In this document: in pieces, positions 10,532 through 19,196 of the stretch | Layout: each line of letters starts with the position of its first letter | Position numbering within the stretch: the first letter of the stretch is position 1 | Source: Bacteroidales bacterium | GTDB lineage: Bacteria > Bacteroidota > Bacteroidia > Bacteroidales > GCA-2748055 | Direction: 5' to 3' | Assembly: GCA_016936975.1 (NCBI GenBank) | Contig: JAFGWU010000095.1 | Coordinates: 1-64,000 of the forward strand | DNA: 64,000 bases | Position numbers and translations under genes: made by a program | The notes under the pieces: model-generated | The model's input: the letters and a program-made list of their open reading frames with translations, nothing else | Told to the model about the DNA's origin: nothing | Database searches by the model: none

Positions 10532-11356
10532 ATGAAATTAAGCAGCAAGTTTAAAAATTATGGGGTCATACCGATAGCTGTTATACTGATTCTACTGGGA
10601 ACGGCCTGTGAGCAGGAACCGGAAAAACCCGTACTTCCCCCGTTATCAAGCATTGTTATGGATTTTTCAGACTTTGATCAGCAACCGGCTCAGAACAAGG
10701 GTGCAGTACCGACCTATCGCAACTTCATCTATGCCTACTCCAACGTTTTCTTCTGGAACACGTTTGTAACAATAAGCCTTTCGCTGCCGGTTACCGCCTA
10801 TTCCTATGCCCTGGAACAGGATGCAGTCTACCTGGGAGATAACAGCTGGCAATGGTCATTCGATTTTCCATGGGCCCAGCATTATTACACCGCTACCCTT
10901 ACATCGGTGCGAATGAATAACGAAGAGTTTTCCGTTGCCATGAATATAAACCTGAAGGATCAGTCCGGCGAAGGGTTCACCTGGCTGGATGGAGTGGTCA
11001 GGTTCGATCACACACATGCTGAATGGAACCTTTATAAGAATGTTGAAGGGACATCGGTAAAGGTGCTTGAGGTTGACTGTAATATGAACTTTGAGACAGA
11101 GGAAGGGGATATGAGGTACACATATGTAGAACCGGATGAGAAGGAAACAGGGAGCTATATTTACTTCGAACTGTTTACTCCGGATTCTGATGTTTATGAT
11201 GCAAGCTATGAAATCTCCCTCTCAGGAGGTGATATTTTTATTGAATGGAACCGGACATCCAAGGCAGGCCGCGTCATGAGCACGGGTTATTTTGAAGATG
11301 AATTATGGCATTGCTGGGATGCGAACCTGATGGATGTGGCGTGTGGATTAGATTAG
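10532..11356 (+). CDS. Hypothetical lipoprotein, no recognised family
   Basis: Signal-like VIPIAVILILLGTACEQEPEKP with candidate lipidated Cys; start at ATG 10532 preferred over the upstream TTG at 10523. Confidence 0.65.
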   Translation: MKLSSKFKNYGVIPIAVILILLGTACEQEPEKPVLPPLSSIVMDFSDFDQQPAQNKGAVPTYRNFIYAYSNVFFWNTFVTISLSLPVTAYSYALEQDAVYLGDNSWQWSFDFPWAQHYYTATLTSVRMNNEEFSVAMNINLKDQSGEGFTWLDGVVRFDHTHAEWNLYKNVEGTSVKVLEVDCNMNFETEEGDMRYTYVEPDEKETGSYIYFELFTPDSDVYDASYEISLSGGDIFIEWNRTSKAGRVMSTGYFEDELWHCWDANLMDVACGLD

Positions 11357-11440
11357 CTCTTTAGGTTACAGCTGGCAGCTCACAGGAAGACGATACCTGA
11401 TACGGCGAATAGATCAAGGGTTAACGGCAGAAAATAATCT

Positions 11441-14062
11441 TCATCTTCCGATTCTATAGGAGAACTTCACCAGGAAGATATTGTGCGGATGAATATCCCA
11501 AATATTCCTGAAATCGTCCTGAAAATCCAGGATGCCGTAATTTTCGTATCCTTCCCGCGTTTGCGACCATACCAGGTATAGATAAGATCCGGGACGGTAT
11601 TCCCAACGGAATACCATGTTTGAAAGAAATTCCCTGACATTGAAATCGGGCACGCTGAAGGTATAAGATAATCCGCTTTCCGGTTCATTGATGAGGTAGG
11701 TGTCCCCGGAATCGTTCAGGGTGATCTCGCCGGGGCCGTAAAGCCTGAATCTGTCCGTAAAATCTTCCGCGAGGGGTTCGGTGATTATTTTGAAATCAGA
11801 GTATCTGCCGGTGGCGATAAACGGCTGGCCCCAGTACTGAAGGGTCAGTTCCGGAGTCAGGATCAGGTTGATCCTGAGAGAGAGCGCCAACGTTTTCCGC
11901 TCAATGGAACCAAAAATATAGCGGTCATTTTCTCCTGAATGATATTGCATCACATATTGCAGTTCGCTGTATGCATGATTGAATCCCGGCTCTATAGAAA
12001 AATCCAGGTTGCTGAAAGGCTTATATTCCAATTCGAGTTCAGCACTGTGTCCCTTTCCTGAATTATTCAGACCTCTGTTGTATGAGTATGATAGTTCGGT
12101 GGTGAACTTATTACGGGAATTGGAACCGGCATAGCTCCAGAAATTCAGGTTGCCGGGCCATAGCATGGAGGGCCCCCCTCTGAGTACAAAGTTGGATCGT
12201 ACATCGGATTCGAAATTAACTCCAAGTCCTGTTTCCCAAAAATTTTTAAAGTCTGCATGGCCCTCAAAATTTCCTCCGTAATATTCAAAATGTCCTCCAA
12301 AATCATAACCGGTCCACTGGCCAATATTGAGGCTCATGGAGCGGAACACGCTGAAAGGTTCGGTAAAGTTGTATCCCATCCACAATATCTCGATGATCTC
12401 GCCGTACTCCGAGGCATAACCGATATCGTTCAGTTCCAGCCCCGGGCTTTTGAAATTCAGGAATCCCAGGAAATTGAAATGGCCGCTTATTCTGGAGAAC
12501 TGCATGGTTCCGCCGTAGCCCGACAGGGAATTCCGGCTTGAATCGAGGGTGACATAATCAGCATCGGGTCTCTGGTAGTATTTGCCGGGTGACAGCTGCG
12601 TTCTCAGGATGGACTCCTCGCTTCCCCTGACATGGCTGAAACAGGTGCTCAGCTTAAGGCTGTAATTCCGGTTCAGGAAGTACTGCTGGAAATCCAATCC
12701 CCCGGAATAGGCTCCTGAATGCAGATATTCGAGGTGCTCTTCATCAGTAAACCGGTTGACAGTGGTTGCCATGCCTCCCAGGATGGTATTTCCATTGTTG
12801 ATCTCCCTGATAACTCTTCCGGCGAAATAGTTTGTGAGGGGTTCGACAGTCTCAAAACGCCTTTCCCCGTTAAGGTCTATTTCCGCCTTTTCCCTGGAGG
12901 TGATACTCTCCAGTATTCCGACAGATAAACCATTCCCGGTTTTGCCGCTTAGCTTGGCCGCACCGATAATATTGGTAAAGGCGGGAACATCTGCATATTC
13001 ATTTTCAGTAAGCTCCGGGTAATGATGCGGATTCCTGCCAATCCGCCTGGAATAAAACAGGTTGTCCATGTTGTGAATGGCCAGATCATATTCGAAGATG
13101 CTTCTGCCTTCAATGAAAAAGGGTCTTTTCTCATCATAGAAGGTTTCAAATGCTGTGAGGTTTACCACGGAGGGATCGGCTTCAACCTGCCCGAAATCGG
13201 GATTCAGGGTCATATCCAGGGTGAAATTATTGGTTACACCGATTTTGGCATCCAGTCCGGCGTTGGTATTTAAATCCCTGCCGGATTCCCGGAACGGATC
13301 TCCCCCGTTTTTCTCAAATGTTTCGAGGCCTGTCACTATGTAAGGAGTCAGGTCGGCCTGTTTACGGGGATTGATGCCCTTCAGACCATTCAGCTCCCCG
13401 AGGAAGTGCACCCAGCCGGGCGATTCCCGGGAGATGGGCTGCCAGAGTGATAACTCACTGTTCCGGAAAACTTCACGGGCCGCCTGGAATCCCCATATCC
13501 CGTCACTGTTTTTATCAAAACGTAACTGGCTGAACGGGATCTTTGCCTCCAGGGTCCATCCTTTATCATCGGTCTGAGTCTCAACCCACCAGATGGGATC
13601 CCATGTCTCATCCTCATTCTCCCCGTCATTTGTCATCAGGATATCCATTTTTGAGCCGGCTACACTGGCAAAGAAGGTAAAAGCGGTCCGCAGGTCATGA
13701 TAACTGTCGAACTGGAAGGCCATCATATCCCCGTCCATGTCATCGCGACGGGTCAGGCGGCTGACGATACTGTCGGGGTAAGGATCGAAAGCCCTCATTC
13801 CGACATACATGTAATCCTGATCAAAAATTATTTTGAATTGTGTTGAGAGAGTGGCGGGACGGTCATCATAAGGTTCGTGCATCATAAAATCACCGGCCCA
13901 TTCTGCAGCGCTCCAGGCCTCATCGGTCAGCCAGCCGTCAATTTCCGGGGGAATGGTTATTTCAACAGCAGTGCAGTATCTTTTTTTATAGATTGAATCT
14001 GCCTGTCCGGAAACGGAATAAAAAAAACCACCAAACACCAATAACAATATCAGTCTTTTCAT
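11441..14062 (-). CDS. DUF5916 protein: CBM9-like N-terminal domain plus outer-membrane beta-barrel-like C-terminus
   Basis: EITIPPEIDGWLTDEAWSAAEW...; TLNPDFGQVEADPSVVNLTAFETFYDEKRPFFIEG; terminal strand FLVKFSYRIGR. Confidence 0.88.
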   Translation of the reverse strand: MKRLILLLVFGGFFYSVSGQADSIYKKRYCTAVEITIPPEIDGWLTDEAWSAAEWAGDFMMHEPYDDRPATLSTQFKIIFDQDYMYVGMRAFDPYPDSIVSRLTRRDDMDGDMMAFQFDSYHDLRTAFTFFASVAGSKMDILMTNDGENEDETWDPIWWVETQTDDKGWTLEAKIPFSQLRFDKNSDGIWGFQAAREVFRNSELSLWQPISRESPGWVHFLGELNGLKGINPRKQADLTPYIVTGLETFEKNGGDPFRESGRDLNTNAGLDAKIGVTNNFTLDMTLNPDFGQVEADPSVVNLTAFETFYDEKRPFFIEGRSIFEYDLAIHNMDNLFYSRRIGRNPHHYPELTENEYADVPAFTNIIGAAKLSGKTGNGLSVGILESITSREKAEIDLNGERRFETVEPLTNYFAGRVIREINNGNTILGGMATTVNRFTDEEHLEYLHSGAYSGGLDFQQYFLNRNYSLKLSTCFSHVRGSEESILRTQLSPGKYYQRPDADYVTLDSSRNSLSGYGGTMQFSRISGHFNFLGFLNFKSPGLELNDIGYASEYGEIIEILWMGYNFTEPFSVFRSMSLNIGQWTGYDFGGHFEYYGGNFEGHADFKNFWETGLGVNFESDVRSNFVLRGGPSMLWPGNLNFWSYAGSNSRNKFTTELSYSYNRGLNNSGKGHSAELELEYKPFSNLDFSIEPGFNHAYSELQYVMQYHSGENDRYIFGSIERKTLALSLRINLILTPELTLQYWGQPFIATGRYSDFKIITEPLAEDFTDRFRLYGPGEITLNDSGDTYLINEPESGLSYTFSVPDFNVREFLSNMVFRWEYRPGSYLYLVWSQTREGYENYGILDFQDDFRNIWDIHPHNIFLVKFSYRIGR

Positions 14063-14112
14063 GGAAATATTGTTACCAGGTCCAAGTGGTTGTGCAATAT
14101 AAAAATAAATTA

Positions 14113-15453
14113 TTACTTCAGATGATGATCCGCAATAAATTTATCGATCAGCTCCTTCAGGTCAGGGGATCCTATCTCCTGGAGGTCGTAATAAACCCGG
14201 GTTGTCGGCTTGTTGATTTTAATCAGCCTGTTCAGATCGATAGGGGTTCCTATCACCACCGCGTCGCAATCGGTATTGTTGATTGTGGTTTCAAGATCCT
14301 TGAGCTGTTCTTCACCGTATCCCATCGCAGGCAGGAGGGTTCCGATGCCGGGATAGATCTTAAATGTCTCGGTTAATTTTCCGACGGTATAGGGTCGGGG
14401 ATCCACCAGTTCCGACGCTCCGAACTTGCGGGCGGCAACAATACCTGCCCCGATCTTCATTTCACCGTGCGTCAGGGTGGGACCATCCTCAATTACCAGA
14501 ACCCGTTTGCCTTTGATCACCGATGGATTGTCCACTTTAATAGGAGATGCCCCGTCAATCACCACTGCATCAGGGTTAACAGCCTCAATGCTTTCCCTCA
14601 CTGTCTGAATCCCTTCGGGTGAAGCGCTGTCGATTTTATTAATGACCACTGCATCGGCCATTCTCAGGACCACCTCTCCCGGATAGTAGGTAAGTTCGTG
14701 ACCAGCGCGGTGGGGATCGGTCACGGCTATGGTCAGGTCCGGCTCGTAAAACGGGAAATCGTTATTGCCTCCATCCCAGAGGATGACATCGCAACCATCG
14801 GGATCAACCTCAGCCTCACGGAGAATGGCTTCATAATCCACTCCGGCGTAAATAACATTTCCCCTTACGACATGGGGTTCATACTCCTCCATTTCTTCAA
14901 TGGTGCATTGATGCCGTGCAAGGTCTTCAATGGTGGCAAACCGCTGAACCTTCTGTGCCACCAGGTCCCCGTATGGCATCGGGTGCCTTATGGCGACCAC
15001 CCTCAATCCTTTTTCCATCAGAATTTCAATGATCCGTCGTGAGGTCTGGCTCTTTCCGCACCCGGTGCGGACGGCACATACCGCGATCAGAGGCTTTCTG
15101 CTTTTTATCATGGTTTGTTTGGTCCCCAGCAGTATGAAGTCGGCCCCGGCAGTATTGACAATGGCACTTTTATTCATCACCTTCTGGTAGGGCAGATCAC
15201 TGTAAGAGAAGACACAGATATCCACGTTCAGTTTTTTTATCAGGACGGGTAACTCCTCCTCCGAAAAAATTGGTATACCATCGGGATAGTAACTGCCTGC
15301 CAGCTCGGCCGGGTATTTTCTGCCATCAATATCGGGTATCTGGGCCGCTGTAAAAGCAACCACCCGGTATTGATCATTGTCTCTGAAACAGGTATTGAAA
15401 TTGTGAAAATCACGTCCGGCAGCACCGATGATAATAACATTCTTTCGTTCCAT
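14113..15453 (-). CDS. Cyclic 2,3-diphosphoglycerate synthetase-like P-loop NTPase/GTPase
   Basis: MERKNVIIIGAAGRDFHNFN; P-loop AVRTGCGKSQTSRR; VINKIDSASPEG; overall resemblance to bacterial cDPGS-like proteins. Confidence 0.82.
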   Translation of the reverse strand: MERKNVIIIGAAGRDFHNFNTCFRDNDQYRVVAFTAAQIPDIDGRKYPAELAGSYYPDGIPIFSEEELPVLIKKLNVDICVFSYSDLPYQKVMNKSAIVNTAGADFILLGTKQTMIKSRKPLIAVCAVRTGCGKSQTSRRIIEILMEKGLRVVAIRHPMPYGDLVAQKVQRFATIEDLARHQCTIEEMEEYEPHVVRGNVIYAGVDYEAILREAEVDPDGCDVILWDGGNNDFPFYEPDLTIAVTDPHRAGHELTYYPGEVVLRMADAVVINKIDSASPEGIQTVRESIEAVNPDAVVIDGASPIKVDNPSVIKGKRVLVIEDGPTLTHGEMKIGAGIVAARKFGASELVDPRPYTVGKLTETFKIYPGIGTLLPAMGYGEEQLKDLETTINNTDCDAVVIGTPIDLNRLIKINKPTTRVYYDLQEIGSPDLKELIDKFIADHHLK

Positions 15454-15709
15454 AAATATTGCTGTTAAGTTTTTAAGTAAGATTTACAAATTTAATTTTT
15501 TCGCTCGCAGGTTTGACACGATATGCTTTATAATAGGTTTTTGGTGAAAATTATATTAATAAATTGTTAGTCAAGATAATGTCTCGTAATTTTACGGATA
15601 CGAAACATATTTTTGCTATTTTCGGGATCGATGCGAAACATGAGCAACCACCCCGACGTAGTATAATTGAGTATTTTATTTCCATATTTATAATGTTTGA
15701 AAGGGCAGG

Positions 15710-16327
15710 ATGAATTTTCTGGCACATTCATATCTTTCCGGTACCAATGAGGAGATCCTGATCGGTAACTTTATTGGCGATTATATTAAGGGTAAGAATT
15801 ATGTGAATTACCCGGAGATGATCAAAAAAGGGATCCTCATGCACCGGGATATTGATACATTTACAGATTATCATGCGATTACAAGGCGGTCGCGGATGCG
15901 GGTCATTGAGAAATACCATAAATATTCCGGCATCATTATCGATATTTTTTATGACCATTTCCTGGCCAGTCAGTTTGAGAAGTATTCCAACATGTCGCTG
16001 GAGGAATATGTCCATTTCGCCTACATCATCCTGAAGCGCAACTACAAAATTCTGCCCATCTCTATAAAATACTGGTTTCCGACATTTCTTGAAAATAACT
16101 GGATGATGGCCTATAAAACGGTGGAGGGTATAGAACGGGTGCTGGAAAGGATGTCAGCCAATACGACGCTTCCTGATCATGCTTCCTATGCTGTTCAGGT
16201 ACTGAGAAACGATTATGAGGACTTCCGGGAAGATTTTGAGGAATTTTTTCCTTTGATCATCCGGTTTCTCGAAGAGAAGTACGATATAGATATTTCCGGG
16301 CAGAGGTATGATTATGCTGCCGGTTAG
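15710..16327 (+). CDS. ACP phosphodiesterase-like (AcpH/DUF479) protein
   Basis: MNFLAHSYLSGTNEEILIGNFIGDYIKGK; LMHRDIDTFTDYH; IIDIFYDHFLA. Confidence 0.88.
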   Translation: MNFLAHSYLSGTNEEILIGNFIGDYIKGKNYVNYPEMIKKGILMHRDIDTFTDYHAITRRSRMRVIEKYHKYSGIIIDIFYDHFLASQFEKYSNMSLEEYVHFAYIILKRNYKILPISIKYWFPTFLENNWMMAYKTVEGIERVLERMSANTTLPDHASYAVQVLRNDYEDFREDFEEFFPLIIRFLEEKYDIDISGQRYDYAAG

Positions 16328-17676
16328 GCAGATTGTTTTTCAGCCTCCTGAAGTTTTTTCCCGGGCAGTTTATCGATTTTCAAAAGTTTATTATACTCTT
16401 TCTCAAAGAAGAACTGATTTTCTCCGAAAGCCGGTTTAAGATCACTCAACCAGATGGCGGAGGGGTTATATTCGGCAAAGAAGGGGTTCCCGACCCATTC
16501 GGGAATTCTGCCCTGCAGGAAGTTAAGAACAAAAACCTTTTCTCCTTTCACATCGGCCACCCCCTGCACCTGGATCTTACCCGGTCCGGATGACATGCTG
16601 GGCCCCCTGACGGTACGGCATATTCCGCTGACCTGGTTGTAGGCGTTCTTAAAGGTTTTCCAGGCCTCTTCGAGGGTGACGCTGAAATAGGCCTGTGCTC
16701 CGGTATTCCTGGCAATAAACATGTAATAGGGAATCATTCCGAGGTCCACCTGCTGTTTCCACATCGTAGCCCACACATCGGCATCATCATTAATATGCCT
16801 GAGAATGGGGGATTGGGTACGGATCTGTGCCCCGGTACCACGGATTCTGAACACGGCCTCTTCAACTGCGCCGGTTGAAAGCTCCTGGTAGTGGTTGAAG
16901 TGAGCCATAAGGGCAAGATTCATTCCCTGATCGGCCACTTTTTCAAACAGTTTCAGAATCTCTTCCGAGTCCGGATCACTGATAAAACGATATGGCCAGA
17001 AAGTGAGTGCTTTTGTGCCGATCCGAATGGTTTTTATATTCGGCAGATCGGCACTAATAACGGCATCGATATATTTGCCCAGAATCGATGCATTCATTAC
17101 CATGGGGTCTCCGCCGGTTATCAGGATATCGGTTATTTCTCGGTTCTGTTTCAGATAGCGGATCATGAGCTCTGTTTGTTTCATTGCGAATTTCAGCTCG
17201 CTCATCCCCGTGAACTGGGGCCATCTGAAACAAAAGGTGCAGTAGGCATGACAGGTTTGTCCCTGGGAGGGGAAGAATAGCATGGTCTCCCTGTATTTGT
17301 GCTGAATCCCGGTCAATCTCTGGCCATTCAAAACGGGAACATTATGTTCCAGCTGTCCTGCAGGATGAGGATTCAGGCGTAAACGGATCTTATTGACGAA
17401 TTGCAGAAGGTCCGATTTATCGGTTCCCTTTTGTATCATTTCGGAAAGTCGATCATAATGTTTCTTTTCCAGCATCTCCTTTTGCGGAAAATTTAGTATG
17501 AACATCGGATCATTCTCAAAAGCGTTCCAGTTAATCAGTTCATTAACCACATAGTTATTGGTTTTAAATGGAAGCACGCTCGAAACCACTTCGATGGCAT
17601 GGATCCGGTCCTTTCCGAGTTTTTTAATTTTTGGGATCTTCAGATAGTTATGCCTTGTGTATGCTTGATACTTCAT
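16324..17676 (-). CDS. KamA-family radical SAM protein (lysine 2,3-aminomutase-like)
   Basis: CHAYCTFCFRWPQF (CxxxCxxC); ITDILITGGDPMVM; candidate PLP-lysine loop MSSGPGKIQVQGV. Confidence 0.88.
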   Translation of the reverse strand: MKYQAYTRHNYLKIPKIKKLGKDRIHAIEVVSSVLPFKTNNYVVNELINWNAFENDPMFILNFPQKEMLEKKHYDRLSEMIQKGTDKSDLLQFVNKIRLRLNPHPAGQLEHNVPVLNGQRLTGIQHKYRETMLFFPSQGQTCHAYCTFCFRWPQFTGMSELKFAMKQTELMIRYLKQNREITDILITGGDPMVMNASILGKYIDAVISADLPNIKTIRIGTKALTFWPYRFISDPDSEEILKLFEKVADQGMNLALMAHFNHYQELSTGAVEEAVFRIRGTGAQIRTQSPILRHINDDADVWATMWKQQVDLGMIPYYMFIARNTGAQAYFSVTLEEAWKTFKNAYNQVSGICRTVRGPSMSSGPGKIQVQGVADVKGEKVFVLNFLQGRIPEWVGNPFFAEYNPSAIWLSDLKPAFGENQFFFEKEYNKLLKIDKLPGKKLQEAEKQSA

Positions 17677-17768
17677 AACAACTCCTTATACTATTTTATG
17701 ATTTACGGATGCCGGAATAACAAATATACAAAATTTCAGGCACTTATGAAAGAAAACCGGCAGATTGG

Positions 17769-19196
17769 CTAGCCGAGGAGTTCTAACCGGCTGGCATCCA
17801 GACGAAGGAAGATGAATAAAAAAATTGTAAATCCCCAAAGCGAAGAACCTCCGTAACTGAAAAACGGCAGGGGGATCCCCACCACAGGAAACAGTCCGAT
17901 GGTCATTCCGATGTTGATGACAAAATGAACAAACAGCACGGAGAGGAGACCATACCCGAAGATCCGGCTGAAGGATGAGCGCTGTCGCTCGGCCAGTTTT
18001 ATCAGGCGCAGTAGGAGAAAGATATAGAGAAGAACAACAAAGGCGGTTCCGAGAAAACCCCACTCCTCGCCGACCGTGCAAAATATGAAATCGGTACTCT
18101 GTTCGGGCACGAAATGGAGCTTGGTCTGGGTCCCCTCGAGGAATCCTTTTCCCGAAAAGCCTCCCGAACCGATTGCTATCTTGGATTGATTGACGTTGTA
18201 ACCCACTCCCCTGGGGTCGTTCTCAAGTCCGAGGGTAACATAGATGCGATGCTGCTGGTGCTCCTTCAGAATATGATTCATACCGTAATCGACAGATATT
18301 ACAAAGAAAATGCCGATTAAGGCCCCGGCCAAAAGCTTCAGGTTGCGCTTCTGTCTCCTGTAAAGGATCTTCACTGCAAGGATTACCGCTAACGGTATTA
18401 CGGTGGCCAGACCGATCCGGAAGTAGTCAAATTCCAGTTTCAGAAAGTGATTGATTGCAAAAAGGACCAGGAATAAGCTGACCAGAGTAAAGAAAATTCT
18501 CAGGGTATCTTTCAGGGAGCGGCTTATCAGATAGTAAACGAACAGAGTGATCCCCGCAATTCCTGCAATAATGATGAATTTGTCAAGAATGAGGGTAAGA
18601 ATGAAAAGGATGATTAAACCGCCCATGAGCATCATCGTGTTGGCAGAGAAACCTTCCCTGAATAATACGAATACGAATGTGAAAAAGACCAGGGAAGTAC
18701 CCATATCGGGCTGGAGCAGGATCAATGCTGCAGGCAAAAGAATGATAAATCCTGCCTTCATCAGGTCGCTGAATTTTTTCACCATAAATCCATGTGAACT
18801 GAGGATACGGGCAAGGGCAAGGGCGGTAAACGGTTTCGCAAATTCAGAGGGTTGAAGCTGCAAACCTCCAAGAACGAACCAGCTGCGAGCTCCGTTTATC
18901 TCCTTCCCGAAAACCAGGACTCCTGTCAGGATCAGTATGATGATACCATACAGGATGTAAGCGAAAAGGGAATAAAACTTGGCGTCAATGATGAGGATGA
19001 CCAGGGCGAGTAACAGGGAGGCGCCGATCCAGAGAAGTTGCTTTCCATACCGCATTGAAAAATCGAAAACAGAGCCTTCCACTTCCAGAAAATTCGCAGA
19101 ATAGATGTTCATCCATCCAAAAGCCACCATTACGACCCATATGAGGATGGTGAGCCAGTCGATATTTGCGTAAATGTTCTGTCGTGCGACAATCAT
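17769..19196 (-). CDS. rodA: Rod shape-determining protein RodA (SEDS glycosyltransferase)
   Basis: Multi-TM; LQLQPSEFAKPFTALALARIL; QSKIAIGSGGFSGKGFLEGTQTKLHFVPEQSTDFIFCTVGEEWGF; directly follows mrdA. Confidence 0.95.
   Translation of the reverse strand: MIVARQNIYANIDWLTILIWVVMVAFGWMNIYSANFLEVEGSVFDFSMRYGKQLLWIGASLLLALVILIIDAKFYSLFAYILYGIIILILTGVLVFGKEINGARSWFVLGGLQLQPSEFAKPFTALALARILSSHGFMVKKFSDLMKAGFIILLPAALILLQPDMGTSLVFFTFVFVLFREGFSANTMMLMGGLIILFILTLILDKFIIIAGIAGITLFVYYLISRSLKDTLRIFFTLVSLFLVLFAINHFLKLEFDYFRIGLATVIPLAVILAVKILYRRQKRNLKLLAGALIGIFFVISVDYGMNHILKEHQQHRIYVTLGLENDPRGVGYNVNQSKIAIGSGGFSGKGFLEGTQTKLHFVPEQSTDFIFCTVGEEWGFLGTAFVVLLYIFLLLRLIKLAERQRSSFSRIFGYGLLSVLFVHFVINIGMTIGLFPVVGIPLPFFSYGGSSLWGFTIFLFIFLRLDASRLELLG

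Noticed and set aside
15512-15536. TTGACA...TATAAT sigma70-looking promoter in the divergent region before the AcpH-like gene
   Set aside because: Spacer is only about 10 bp and Bacteroidota use a different consensus; coincidence in AT-rich DNA.
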